Shown here: positions 17,832-27,117 of the stretch, in pieces | Layout: each line of letters opens with the position of its first letter | Numbering within the stretch: position 1 is the stretch's first letter | Assembly (NCBI GenBank): GCA_038750655.1 | Contig: JBCDGZ010000017.1 | Coordinates: 5,203-69,202, forward strand | Source: JBCDGZ01 sp038750655 | Lineage (GTDB): Bacteria; Bacteroidota; Bacteroidia; Chitinophagales; Saprospiraceae | Direction of reading: 5' to 3' | DNA length: 64,000 bases | Notes under the pieces: model-generated | The model's database searches: none | What the model was told of the DNA's origin: nothing | What the model saw: only the letters and a program-made list of their open reading frames with translations | Translations under genes and position numbers: made by a program

Positions 17832-20729
17832 TTAAAATCTTCCTTTCATCACTACCAATCGCTCAACTCTCTGCACACCATTGATGGGGTCAATCATACT
17901 GACAAAGTAGACCCCATTGCGCAGCCCACTGATATCTAGTGTCGTACTCGACTGAGCCATTAGTTGGTTCTGAATTAATGCTCGTCCGCTGGCATCAAAA
18001 ATGGTTACGCTAAGGTTCAATTCATTATTATTATTCAAATTAAGCAGATTACTGGCGGGGTTAGGAGCCATCGTGACTTCATCCAGCATACGGCTACCGC
18101 TTTCGAGGGACCGATCACTTCCCTTCTCCTCTTCTTCTTCGGGGCGAAGCATTAGGAATTCATCCACCAACACACAGTGGGTTTCGAAACAAGAACTAAA
18201 GTCCCCAAAGTTCTTCTTCAACCGTACTCTAAAGCAGAAAATGCGATTGCTGCCCGCACTCCAATTGCTGTTGTAATTGAAGGTGAAGGCACCGGAGCTG
18301 CCATCCTGTGGGAAGTTGGTGAAGCCTTCGCAAAGCTGGCCCGTACCCGGATCAGATGGATAAATAGCGGCTTGGTAGGGGCCTTCACAGCCAGCCGGCA
18401 GATTGACATCGACTGAAATATCAACATTATAATAATCCTGCCCGACCAACGGACAATCTGGATCATTAAATGGTCCCGCCACTTCGGTTAAAGAAACATT
18501 GGTGATGTCAATACCAAAGCCCTGGTCGCTGCACTCTTTCTCACAATCCTGGAGCGGTTCATTATAGCAAAGTTCGTAGGGGCATCTCAAGCCGTCGATG
18601 CAGATGGGAACGGTTAAACAAAGTTCTTCACCATCCTGTAGTTCGATTAAGCCTTCTACCACCAGCTCTCCGCCAACAATACTAACGGATAGCGGCCCCA
18701 GCGGCGTCCCGCTGATGACGATGTCTTCAGGAGTCGCGCAATTATCAAAATTATCCAGTTGCCAGGTGCTGAGCGAGATACGGAAGGCATATTCGCTGCT
18801 GTTATCGTTGCGTTTATAACAAATCGGCGTGGGCGACCACAGCTCGTTGAGCGTAAAATCGGGGCAAAGGCAATTGGTATTATCCAAAATAACCTCATCG
18901 GTGGAGGTACAGCTGGGATCAAAGATACTGGTGATGGTGTAGCTGAAAGTGTAGACGACATTTTGCAGGTTGGAAATGGTCGGGTTGTGGACATTGACAC
19001 TGCTGAAGGTAACTGGTGGATTGGCGTCAACCTGTGCCCACTCTACGGTTACCGAGCTGGGGTCCTGAGGAACATTGCCGATCAGGGTAGTTTCCTCAAT
19101 GCAGGTGGGGATGAAATCGGTACCCGCATTGGCCAGCTCGCCGCCCGGGCCGACGACGACGGTGAAGGTTTCGGTCAGCTCGCAGGGCGGCTCTCCATCG
19201 ACCTTTACGGTACTGGTAATTTCAAAGACATACTCTCCTACATCAGTCGCAAAAAAGCCAAGGATTTGGCTCCAGTCGGCTGTCGTCCAGGCAGGAACGT
19301 AGCCTACCGGATGAGAAGTAAGTTCAACGGTAGCGAAGTGCCAGGGCGAACTGAAGGGATTTCTATTGAAACGCATGTAATCGCTGAATTTGATAAATTC
19401 TTCAAAAGGCTTACCGCAATCCAGCCTGAGTAAATCAGTTTCTAACGTGATGGGGTTAGCAGTATGGACAGAAAAGAAGGCATTTTTCCGACACCCCGTT
19501 ACTGCATCGGTGACAAAGGCATTGATGGTCACTGTTGTGGTTGTACTCAATACATTATTTAATGTTAGGACATTGCCCGTGTAGGTACCCTCTATCGGAT
19601 CGTCAGGGGTTGCATTGACAATCCATTCTACGTCAGTAGGAATAGACCCGCTGGGCATAATATCGTTAATGTCCCAAGGGCCCAGGGTTGAGGGCATCGC
19701 AGCACAATACAGCTCATCGGGGAAGACACTGGGTTGGAAGTCCTCCAGAATATTAAATATCCAGGTTTTAGTGATGGTACGATTGCAAACACCAGCGCTG
19801 GTGGCGGTAAACAGATACTCGTAGGTTCCAGGTTGTTCAAAGCCACTGAAAAAATAGGATTTCAGGTTGCCGTCAACCAACTCCGGTACTCCGGCGGGGG
19901 CAGTTGCCGAGGTTGAGGAAACCAGTTGAACGGAGTAATCAGTGATGCCACAACCGGGGAAGGGAGCATTTACCCTAAAATTATCCCGGCAAATATTGTT
20001 AAACACGCTCACCGGATCAACTGGTGTTGTTGTGGCGACAAAATCTACCGTCATTGAGATTTCTGAAATACAGCCATCTACTCCTTCGGCAGTGTATGTC
20101 AGCTCGACGGGCATTTCGCTACAAATTTCAGGAAATGGAGCAACAACCACTCGCACCTGATTGGGGGGATTTTGAACTTGTACCTGAATAAAAGGATTAC
20201 CAAAAGGCGTCCAGGTCCAATTGCTGATGGTCGTACCCGCCGGCAGGTCATCATTAACCGTCAAAAAGATTTCATTGCAAGCCTCATAAACGCCATTGCT
20301 GCCCTGGCCTCCCGTCTGCGTAATGGTTAACACCGGCGGATTGGTCAGCGTGACCGTCAAGGGTTCAGAAACTTCAATGGTCTCCCCTTCAATGATACAA
20401 AAGCCGCGCAGCACCAAGACGTATTCTCCCGCCACAAAATCGCCAGGATCATTATTGGCACTGATGACTTGAGTGGTAAGCAGAGCAGGTTGCGCTACCG
20501 TAAAATCGTTGATATTAGCACCCGGTGGCACCGAAACAATGGCCCATTCGTGCGTCGTTACCCCGGCACTCACCCCTCCTACTAAGGGGAACCCACCATT
20601 ACCTTGTATAACCTCCAAACAGTACGTCGCATCGACATTCTCGTTGATGCTACAACCTTCCTCTTGAGCCAACGCAGTGCCCAAACAAAAGGACAAACAA
20701 AGAAGTACAAAAAACGTGATCTTTTTCAT
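17832..20729 (-). CDS. Large secreted protein with T9SS type A sorting domain
   Basis: This 965-residue protein has a signal peptide (MKKITFFVLLCLSFCLGTALAQ). Many Ig/PKD-like beta repeats follow with cysteines and phrases such as NAGTDFIPTCIEETTLIGN and GVCNRTITKTW. At about 640-860 a cysteine-rich part appears (CLCPDF, CYNEPLQDCEKEC). The T9SS type A domain covers the last ~80 residues (MAPNPASNLLNLNN, IFDASGRALI, GVYFVSM). No shared ECF promoter was found upstream, so it is probably not part of that regulon. The convergent CHAT gene ends only 9 bp away. An adhesin or structural surface protein is likely; no enzyme motif was seen. Confidence 0.87.
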   Translation of the reverse strand: MKKITFFVLLCLSFCLGTALAQEEGCSINENVDATYCLEVIQGNGGFPLVGGVSAGVTTHEWAIVSVPPGANINDFTVAQPALLTTQVISANNDPGDFVAGEYVLVLRGFCIIEGETIEVSEPLTVTLTNPPVLTITQTGGQGSNGVYEACNEIFLTVNDDLPAGTTISNWTWTPFGNPFIQVQVQNPPNQVRVVVAPFPEICSEMPVELTYTAEGVDGCISEISMTVDFVATTTPVDPVSVFNNICRDNFRVNAPFPGCGITDYSVQLVSSTSATAPAGVPELVDGNLKSYFFSGFEQPGTYEYLFTATSAGVCNRTITKTWIFNILEDFQPSVFPDELYCAAMPSTLGPWDINDIMPSGSIPTDVEWIVNATPDDPIEGTYTGNVLTLNNVLSTTTTVTINAFVTDAVTGCRKNAFFSVHTANPITLETDLLRLDCGKPFEEFIKFSDYMRFNRNPFSSPWHFATVELTSHPVGYVPAWTTADWSQILGFFATDVGEYVFEITSTVKVDGEPPCELTETFTVVVGPGGELANAGTDFIPTCIEETTLIGNVPQDPSSVTVEWAQVDANPPVTFSSVNVHNPTISNLQNVVYTFSYTITSIFDPSCTSTDEVILDNTNCLCPDFTLNELWSPTPICYKRNDNSSEYAFRISLSTWQLDNFDNCATPEDIVISGTPLGPLSVSIVGGELVVEGLIELQDGEELCLTVPICIDGLRCPYELCYNEPLQDCEKECSDQGFGIDITNVSLTEVAGPFNDPDCPLVGQDYYNVDISVDVNLPAGCEGPYQAAIYPSDPGTGQLCEGFTNFPQDGSSGAFTFNYNSNWSAGSNRIFCFRVRLKKNFGDFSSCFETHCVLVDEFLMLRPEEEEEKGSDRSLESGSRMLDEVTMAPNPASNLLNLNNNNELNLSVTIFDASGRALIQNQLMAQSSTTLDISGLRNGVYFVSMIDPINGVQRVERLVVMKGRF

Positions 20730-21112
20730 AGAAAATATTTTTTTTGAAGATTGCTTACTCTATTACATAGGCTTTTCAGCATCCGCCTTGACAAATCAAA
20801 GTGATGTTATGGAGACCTGCTTTCCTTTTCTTGAAGTATTCACAAACTGGCACTAACCTCTAGTGAGCATTACTGTAACTCACAGAAAATCAGTCCTCAA
20901 TCAAGGAACACCTACAGATCATAATGATTGATGGGACACCTTAAAGTATCCGAGCATGTTTTGCAAAAATGAGGACAGAGCTTATATCCTAAAGGGACTT
21001 ATTTGAATGTAGAATGAGTATTAATGGAGATTAATTGCTGTAGCAATTTTTTAAATCGTAGCAATGCAAATATAATTCTTTTTTATCATAAATCAAAAAT
21101 AACATTTACATT
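20730..21112. other. 383-bp intergenic region without a gene
   Basis: No convincing open frame, RNA or mobile element was seen. It must contain the promoter of the gene starting at 20729. A small hairpin AATTGC-TGTA-GCAATT followed by TTTT occurs at 21033-21052, but its stem is short and AT-rich and no plus-strand gene leads into it. The AAAAAGGTAAT block of the ECF-type promoter is absent. Confidence 0.5.
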
Positions 21113-22327
21113 TCACGAACTCCTTTGAGCACTGGTCAGGGCGACCGGATAACGCTCCAAGGCCAACTTCAGGCAATCAACGGCAGCGAGTAAATCCTGC
21201 TCTTTGAGAATGTAGGCGACGCGCACCTGCTGCTTGCCCAACTCCCGATTGAAGTAGAAGCCCTCGGCGGGAGCCAGCATCAAGGTTTTTCCGTGATGCT
21301 CAAAATCGGTGAGCAGCCAGCGGCAGAAGTCGGTGGCATCCGCAACGGGGAGGCTGACCATATTGTAAAAGGCGGCGGCCGGCCGATAGCAGCCCAGTCC
21401 CTCGATTTGCTGCAAGGCCCGATACAGCACCTCCCGGCGATGCCGGTATTCCTCGATCGCCTCATCGATGTAGCCCCTTCCGTGCTCAAAGCAGGCGATG
21501 GCCAGTTGCTGTCCGAAGTGAGGCGGACAAAGCCGCAGTTGCGCTTGCTTGCAGACTGTTTCTTGAATCTCTTCATTTCCACTGATCAAAAAGCCCACCC
21601 GCGCTCCGCAGGAACTGAATACCTTGGAGATGGAATCCAGTACGATCACATGCTCCCGATACTCGGCAAAGGACAGGACCGAAGTAAAGTCCTCATCGTA
21701 GCAGAATTCCTTGTAGACCTCGTCAACAATCAAAAACAGATCGTGCTTTTTGACGACTTCCAACAAAGTGAGTAAATCTTTGCGGTTGTAAAGCTGTCCG
21801 GTAGGATTGCCAGGATTGCAGAGCAAAATAGCACGGCTGCGGGCTGTGATACAAGCCTCAAAAGCCTCCGGCGCCGGCAAGCCAAACTGCTCTTCCAAGC
21901 ACGTAGTCACTGGAACGATATTAACGGAGCTGATGTGCGAAAAGCCAAGGTAGTTAGCGTAAAACGGCTCAGGGATGATCAACTCATCGCCTGGATCGCA
22001 GCAGGCAAAAAGGGCCAGGTGGATGGCCTCGGAAGCCCCCGTAGTTACATAGACCTCGTCCATTGCCAGCTGGGCATCAAAGCGGCGGTAATAGTTGATA
22101 ACCTGCTGTCGCAGTAGGGTCAAGCCTTCCGAAGGACCGTACTTGATGATGGTCTCCGACTGGCTTCGCAAATAGGCCAGAGCCTGAGGAGGTGTGGGGA
22201 TGTCCGGCTGACCAATGTTGAGGTAAAAGACCGAACGGCCTGCGGCAGCAGCAGAACGAGCATAAGGCATCAAACCCCGAATCGGCGAATGATCTAAAGC
22301 AGTTCCTCTTTTTGATGTGCGCGGCAT
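21113..22327 (-). CDS. Class I/II PLP-dependent aminotransferase
   Basis: This 404-residue protein has the length and motifs of aspartate-type aminotransferases of fold type I. The cofactor-contact segment LCNPGNPTG lies at 169-177 (N174), D202 and Y205 occur in VDEVYKEF, and the Schiff-base lysine is K235 in SISKVFSSCGARVG, with R243 for the cofactor phosphate. The N-terminal IGQPDIPTP is typical of the family. It is cytoplasmic and transfers an amino group between an amino acid and a 2-oxo acid; the exact substrate cannot be read. It is a single gene, divergent from the PPC-domain protein at 22492. Confidence 0.9.
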   Translation of the reverse strand: MPRTSKRGTALDHSPIRGLMPYARSAAAAGRSVFYLNIGQPDIPTPPQALAYLRSQSETIIKYGPSEGLTLLRQQVINYYRRFDAQLAMDEVYVTTGASEAIHLALFACCDPGDELIIPEPFYANYLGFSHISSVNIVPVTTCLEEQFGLPAPEAFEACITARSRAILLCNPGNPTGQLYNRKDLLTLLEVVKKHDLFLIVDEVYKEFCYDEDFTSVLSFAEYREHVIVLDSISKVFSSCGARVGFLISGNEEIQETVCKQAQLRLCPPHFGQQLAIACFEHGRGYIDEAIEEYRHRREVLYRALQQIEGLGCYRPAAAFYNMVSLPVADATDFCRWLLTDFEHHGKTLMLAPAEGFYFNRELGKQQVRVAYILKEQDLLAAVDCLKLALERYPVALTSAQRSS

Positions 22328-22380
22328 AAAGCGATGATTTGAACGAATAATTTTAAGCCTGCAAAAATAAGCTGAATCTT

Positions 22381-22404
22381 AATACTTTCAAGTGAGTAAG
22401 TATT
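22381..22404. repeat. Inverted repeat in divergent promoter region
   Basis: AATACTT and AAGTATT form a perfect 7-bp inverted repeat with a 10-bp spacer. It lies between the divergent aminotransferase and PPC-protein genes. It could be an operator for either gene, but AT-rich intergenic DNA makes chance repeats common. Confidence 0.3.
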
Positions 22405-22491
22405 AGTATTTTTACTTATAAACTGATCAGGGCAATTTTTATTCCGTTTATAGGCCCATCCCCATTTTTGTCCACCAAAATTATCAATGGT

Positions 22492-24171
22492 ATGCCACAG
22501 CAATTTCCCCTCCTGCTAGTCTTAGCACTGCTTCTCCTCTCCCCTACGCTCTACGCCCAGCCCGCTAATGATAACTGCACAGCCGCCATTCCGATCAATG
22601 AGGTCAGCGACCTGGCCTTCTCTACGCTGGATACCAACTCTGATGGTCCCTACCACCCCAATCCGCCCTGCCCCGGCGGCGGGACCCTCGATTCCTTCTT
22701 CCACGACATCTGGTACCTCTACAGCCCCACTCACCAGGGCTATTCTCGCTTCTCGGTCTGTGGTACGGCCGACTTCGATACCAAAATTGCGGTGTACCAA
22801 GCCGGGGCAAGCTGCCCACTGCAAGACGGCGATCTACTGCAATGCAACGAGGATTTCCGAGGCTGTAATAATGCCACTTCCGAAGTAATCTTCGCAGTTA
22901 ACCCCGGTCAAAGCTACCTCCTGCGTTTAGCTGGCTACGGCCGTGATGACACCGGAGAGTCCGGTACCGGCACCTTCACCGTCGAGCAGTTCCTACCCAT
23001 CCCCGGTGATTTCTGTATCGATGCCCTAGAGGTCACCCTGGGCCTTGAACAGTCCTTCTCCACTGTAGGCGCCCTGACCGATGGCCCCAATCACCCCAGC
23101 AATTCGGCCTGCTTTGGCTTTTTCAATACCAACCTTAACGCCGACATCTGGTATACCTTTACACCCAATTTCACGGGGACCGTGGAGTGGTCCACCTGCG
23201 ATCAAATCTCTTTCGATTCCAGGCTGGCCGTATATGGCCCTGGCAGCACTTGTCCAGTTGTAGACGGGGATTTGTATGCTTGTAATGATGATGGAGCGGG
23301 TTGCAGCAATTACAGCTCTTTGCTCCGTTTTGATGTGGAAGCAAACCAACGCTACCTGCTCCGCCTTGGGGGCCTCGACGGCGCTCAGGGCAATGGCCTA
23401 TTTGACCTTATCGAAATCAGCCCCGCCGAGCCTCCGGCCAACGACCTTTGCACCAATGCCACCGAAGTCCCGCTCATCAACGCAACAATGGCCAATGCCA
23501 TGGATACCCTCACCCTCGGTACCACCTTCAACGCTACCTTTGACCCCGATAATTACATTTTTCCCTACTGCCTAGAAAATGTCAGCGGAGGTGAGTTTGC
23601 CGAGGTTTGGTACCGCTTCAATTCGGGCAATTTTACGGAAATAGAATGCCGTATGCGCATTTTAACCCCCGATGCGGCCTTTTATCTCGACCTGTGGCAG
23701 GCCGATTGCTCCGATCGGGTGGATTCCTCTCGTATCCGCAACAATTGCGTTTTTAGCGACGAAGGGGTAACCGAAGTACGTCCGACCTTCTCAGTCCTCG
23801 AAGAAAACACTGACTACATCCTGCGAATACAAACGCGACTGACTACTGATTTTCCGGGCGATTTTTCTATTCAATTGGTCAATGAAATTGTCGTTTCTAG
23901 CCAAGAGATCGACCGTCCAGCGTCGCTGTCCTTTTTCCCCAATCCTACCACCGATCAGCTCCACATTCAGCTCAACCTAAAGGAGGCCGCCATGACCGAT
24001 TTTCGGGTGATTAATACGCTAGGAGAAGTGGTCGCCTGGCAGCGAGAAGGCAAGCTAGGCAGCGGTCAGCACCAAAGGCAATTGCAGGTCAGCGCCCTAC
24101 CTACGGGGCTGTACTTTTTAGTGCTGCATACGGATGATCAACAGCAGACATTCCGCTTTATTAAGGAGTAA
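22492..24171 (+). CDS. Secreted protein with three PPC-like domains and T9SS sorting domain
   Basis: The ATG at 22492 is preferred over a TTG 24 bases earlier because it gives a clean signal peptide (MPQQFPLLLVLALLLLSPTL). The mature protein starts PANDNC. Three beta domains follow at about 20-180, 185-320 and 325-470. The first two share the pattern DIWYxxxP...GxxxxSxC...FDxxxAVYxxGxxCPxxDGDLxxCNxD, which resembles bacterial pre-peptidase C-terminal domains. The last ~80 residues are a T9SS type A domain (SFFPNPTTDQLHIQLN, GLYFLVL, ending FRFIKE). No protease domain is attached, so the PPC-like domains may bind surface material. It converges on the hydratase gene 22 bp away. Confidence 0.87.
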   Translation: MPQQFPLLLVLALLLLSPTLYAQPANDNCTAAIPINEVSDLAFSTLDTNSDGPYHPNPPCPGGGTLDSFFHDIWYLYSPTHQGYSRFSVCGTADFDTKIAVYQAGASCPLQDGDLLQCNEDFRGCNNATSEVIFAVNPGQSYLLRLAGYGRDDTGESGTGTFTVEQFLPIPGDFCIDALEVTLGLEQSFSTVGALTDGPNHPSNSACFGFFNTNLNADIWYTFTPNFTGTVEWSTCDQISFDSRLAVYGPGSTCPVVDGDLYACNDDGAGCSNYSSLLRFDVEANQRYLLRLGGLDGAQGNGLFDLIEISPAEPPANDLCTNATEVPLINATMANAMDTLTLGTTFNATFDPDNYIFPYCLENVSGGEFAEVWYRFNSGNFTEIECRMRILTPDAAFYLDLWQADCSDRVDSSRIRNNCVFSDEGVTEVRPTFSVLEENTDYILRIQTRLTTDFPGDFSIQLVNEIVVSSQEIDRPASLSFFPNPTTDQLHIQLNLKEAAMTDFRVINTLGEVVAWQREGKLGSGQHQRQLQVSALPTGLYFLVLHTDDQQQTFRFIKE

Positions 24172-24193
24172 AAAGCCAGCTTGAACAAGGCGA

Positions 24194-24955
24194 CTAGTGC
24201 ACAGCAAAAGCAACCTCGCCCAACTGCGCTACCCGCACCTCAACGCTTTGCCCCGCTTGCAGATAAACGGCGGGGGTAGCCGCGCCCGCCATAATCAGCG
24301 CCCCTTCGGGAATCGGCTGGCCGTACTGAGCCGCCAGGCGAGTCGCCGCCATAAACGACTTCCAGGGGTCCCCCAAAATAGCGGAGGAGTTGCCTTCGTG
24401 GACGACCGCACCGTCGATCAGCAGCTCCATCTGGAGGTCGCCGATGGGCGTATTGGTGGGCTGCCAGGGGCCAACGGCTAGGGCGGCAGAAGAGCAATTA
24501 TCGGCAATGACATCTTCGAGGGAGAACTTGAAATTGCGGTAGCGCGAGTCGATCACCTCGATGGCCGGAGCGATGCCGGAGACAAAGTCAGGAGCCTCTG
24601 CGGCGCTCAGCTCTCGGTCGATGGGCTGATTGACCAGGAAGCAGAGTTCCGGTTCGGCGCGGGGATGGATGTGCTTTTGCAGGCTCAGGGTGCCTTCGGC
24701 AGGCAGCAGCATGGCATCGGTGAGCCGCCCCCAGATCATATCGTGAACGCCCATCTGCTGCATTTTGGCTCGGCTGGTGAAGCCCATTTTGAGGCCGATG
24801 AAGTGTTCGCCGCGCGCGTAGCGTCGTTGCAGCGAGGCGGCTTGGATGGCGTAGGCATCGTCGACGCCGAAGGACTGTTGTAGACTGATTTGGTCGACGG
24901 CTTCGGCCCGCAGGGCCGCCTCGTCGAGTTGTTGAGCCAGATTTTCAATATTCAT
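24194..24955 (-). CDS. 2-keto-4-pentenoate hydratase / 4-oxalocrotonate decarboxylase family
   Basis: This 253-residue cytoplasmic protein matches the MhpD/DmpE/DmpH branch of the fumarylacetoacetase fold. Motifs are FIGLKMGFTSRAKMQQMGV, the metal-binding EPELCF, and PAIEVIDSRYRNF with EDVIADN. Such enzymes act on 2-oxo-4-pentenoate or 4-oxalocrotonate in meta-cleavage of aromatics with Mg2+ or Mn2+. No other meta-cleavage gene is in the window, so its pathway is not clear from context. An inverted repeat TTATC-N6-GATAA (24976-24991) lies 21 bp upstream and may be an operator. Confidence 0.82.
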   Translation of the reverse strand: MNIENLAQQLDEAALRAEAVDQISLQQSFGVDDAYAIQAASLQRRYARGEHFIGLKMGFTSRAKMQQMGVHDMIWGRLTDAMLLPAEGTLSLQKHIHPRAEPELCFLVNQPIDRELSAAEAPDFVSGIAPAIEVIDSRYRNFKFSLEDVIADNCSSAALAVGPWQPTNTPIGDLQMELLIDGAVVHEGNSSAILGDPWKSFMAATRLAAQYGQPIPEGALIMAGAATPAVYLQAGQSVEVRVAQLGEVAFAVH

Positions 24956-25050
24956 GGCCGAAAAATAGGAAAAGTTTATCTTCTTTGATAAGGGAGGAGC
25001 AGATAATAAGTGCCCCCAAGTTGCGATGCACAGGATTCATTAAGGAAGAT

Positions 25051-25084
25051 TTTGTGAAAAATAGCAGGAAGAATACTAGATTTG
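25051..25084 (+). promoter_or_regulatory. Bacteroidota housekeeping-type promoter
   Basis: TTTG at 25051-25054 and TAGATTTG at 25077-25084 match the -33 TTG and -7 TAnnTTTG elements with a 22-bp spacer, within the 17-23 range known for Bacteroidota. The ATG at 25130 is 46 bp further on. Confidence 0.6.
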
Positions 25085-25129
25085 TAACAATTGCCGTTTA
25101 TTGTTCATTGTATCAAATCTTGAAATACT

Positions 25130-25555
25130 ATGAGACTATTTATTATCTCTACAATTTGTCTCCTCCTTCCTATTCTTAGTCAAGCACAATTTACCCCCAC
25201 CGAAAAAGGCCTCACTATTATCGTCACCGATGGTACGGACGGGGGAAAAAAGAGTGCCCAGCAACCTCCCGACTCTACACAATTCAGGGACCCCATTCGC
25301 CCCCTGGGTATGACTGATGCCATTCAGGCTGGCGCCTTCATTGATCGTCCTGCCTACGGAATGACCGGCTTTATTCTGGTTTTTTGTGTCAACGATTCTA
25401 TCGATGATAAGCAGGGAGTGCTGAACGTCAACGGAGAGTTTTTCTATGGCGTCTATCGCCTTATCCGACAGAAGATCACCATAGATGAAGAGATTCCGGA
25501 GGGTATGGCGCCCTATCGATTGACGGGAACGGTGTATTTTCTGGGGATTTCTTGA
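25130..25555 (+). CDS. Small exported protein of unknown function
   Basis: This 141-residue protein has a signal peptide (MRLFIISTICLLLPILSQAQ). The mature part begins FTPTEKGLTIIVTDGTDGG and is predicted to be mostly beta strands (GMTGFILVFCVNDS, GVLNVNGEFFYGVYRLI, YRLTGTVYFLG). I recognise no family or catalytic motif, and there is no T9SS domain. It stands alone behind a good TAnnTTTG promoter. The protein probably remains in the periplasm or outer membrane. Confidence 0.75.
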   Translation: MRLFIISTICLLLPILSQAQFTPTEKGLTIIVTDGTDGGKKSAQQPPDSTQFRDPIRPLGMTDAIQAGAFIDRPAYGMTGFILVFCVNDSIDDKQGVLNVNGEFFYGVYRLIRQKITIDEEIPEGMAPYRLTGTVYFLGIS

Positions 25556-25810
25556 CGCCGTTTGAGGGTAAGTAAAAAAGAGCTGCCCCAACATCCCAAC
25601 CGAAAACGGATAACCTATATGAGTCCTAAAACTAATTTTTCTCTTTGCTTGGCGAAAGGCGAGGGTTTCGGGTGCTTTAGGAGCTGGGATGTGAGGCAGT
25701 TTAAAGATTCAAAAACACAAGCTTACTTGATAACAATTTTTTCGAATACCGTATTTATTTATCAACACTATAAAAGTACGAAGGATAGAAGCCTGAAATA
25801 CTGACAATGA

Positions 25811-27088
25811 TCAAAAGCTGGATTGATCTTTATCAATGGCCGCTGTTTCCATTAGCAGCCGTTCCCTATCAATTAATATTTCCAGTATTTTAAAGCTCAT
25901 CTCATCTACACTATTGGCAGAATTGGACAGTACGACTACTGCTACTTGCTTATCTTTCTGCAACCCCATGAAGCTGCTGTAGCCCCGCGTTCCGCCGTTC
26001 ATCCAAACCACCGGCAAGTTGCTTTCCTTACTCAGCGTGCTGCTCAGCCAGCCGTAGCCCGCCCAAGTGGGCTTCCCCAGCTTCTGACGCCGCATCCCGA
26101 GGTAGGGCTGGTGGGTTTGCTCGAAGATCGGAGACCAGTAGGGGTCTTTAGTATTCAAATTGGCCACCAGAAAACTCAGCAGGTCCGCAGTAGAGGACTT
26201 AAGGCCGACGGCCGGCTCCAAGGCATCGAAGGACCAGCAGCAGGCTGGCTTCCCCTTGGCGGTATGCCCGGGCGCCAAGTGTACTTTTTGCTCGCGGTTC
26301 AGCTCGGCGCGCGTCTGCGGCATATTGAGTCGTTCGGTAATTCTGCTGCGCAGCAGATCAGCGTAGGACAGCCCCTTTTGATCGGCCAGGAGCTGCCCCA
26401 GCAGGGCAATACCTGCCGTAGAGAACCTGTACTTAATACCGGGATGGTCCATGATCGGGGCCTGTTCTAATCGATTATAGAATTGCAGCTTCTCCCAATC
26501 GTTGATGCGTTCGGCCTTGAAATTCATCGAATAGAAGGGATGCCAGGCGTATTGCTGCTTGCCCAGTTGATTGGGCAAGCCCGAGCTGTGGGTAGCCAGG
26601 TCGCAGAGGGTAGGATCAACGGGGCTGGCCAGCGGATCATCTTTGCAGGAGATGGCCCGTTTGGGATAGAGGGGGTAGCCTTCGCGCTGGTTGAGGTTGA
26701 TGACGACTTCGGTGCAAATTTGGGGTTGGAAGGCAGGAAAGGTCAGCGATTCGGGCAGTAACTGTCGGATGGGAATCGCTGTGTTGAGGTCTCCTTCGTA
26801 CGCCATTTGGACCATCAAGGTGGCGGGGAATACGCTGCTTAGGGTGCCGATTTCGAAGAGGGTTTGGGCCGTAGGCGCCTGGGGTTGATTTTTCCCCAAC
26901 TCCCCATATCCCTTGACATAATAGTTGCCATTGATGATGACACCGATGATCAGGGCTTTGTTCTTTTTCTTTTTGACATATTTCCTGGCCAGCTTATCCA
27001 GTTCTCCCGTGAAGATTTCCTGCGATTGAGCAGGCATCAGGAGGAGTATCCCAAAAAGCAATAAGCCTATTTTTTTGATGCATTGCAT
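25811..27088 (-). CDS. Serine beta-lactamase-fold protein with lost catalytic motifs
   Basis: This 425-residue protein has a signal peptide (ending MPAQSQ) and the overall pattern of class C beta-lactamase/esterase-like hydrolases: TLFEIGTLSSVF, THSSGLPN, YRFSTAGIALLG, GGTRGYSSFMGL. All three catalytic motifs are changed. The SxxK motif reads T82-L-S-S85, the YxN motif reads F222-S-T224, and the final H-x-G reads M363-N-G. The frame is open throughout, so it is an intact gene encoding a probably inactive, perhaps binding, protein. It follows a universal stress protein gene after 29 bp and is probably in its operon. A perfect FNR-like palindrome lies in its last codons (25823-25836). Confidence 0.85.
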   Translation of the reverse strand: MQCIKKIGLLLFGILLLMPAQSQEIFTGELDKLARKYVKKKKNKALIIGVIINGNYYVKGYGELGKNQPQAPTAQTLFEIGTLSSVFPATLMVQMAYEGDLNTAIPIRQLLPESLTFPAFQPQICTEVVINLNQREGYPLYPKRAISCKDDPLASPVDPTLCDLATHSSGLPNQLGKQQYAWHPFYSMNFKAERINDWEKLQFYNRLEQAPIMDHPGIKYRFSTAGIALLGQLLADQKGLSYADLLRSRITERLNMPQTRAELNREQKVHLAPGHTAKGKPACCWSFDALEPAVGLKSSTADLLSFLVANLNTKDPYWSPIFEQTHQPYLGMRRQKLGKPTWAGYGWLSSTLSKESNLPVVWMNGGTRGYSSFMGLQKDKQVAVVVLSNSANSVDEMSFKILEILIDRERLLMETAAIDKDQSSF

Positions 27089-27117
27089 ACCTTTGATTTT
27101 GTTTTAAAAAAAACCTA

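Noticed and set aside
21033..21052. Hairpin with T run resembling a terminator
   Set aside because: The stem is six AT-rich pairs and no plus-strand gene enters from upstream. On the minus strand no T run follows the stem.
25562..25804. 80-codon open frame after the small exported protein gene
   Set aside because: It starts only at a TTG, has no ribosome site or recognisable features and ends at a convergent gene. It is treated as non-coding.
25823..25836. Perfect FNR consensus TTGATCTTTATCAA
   Set aside because: It lies inside the last codons of the serine-hydrolase-fold gene (encoding IDKDQ), with no gene start nearby on either strand. It may be chance, so it is not counted with the five intergenic boxes.
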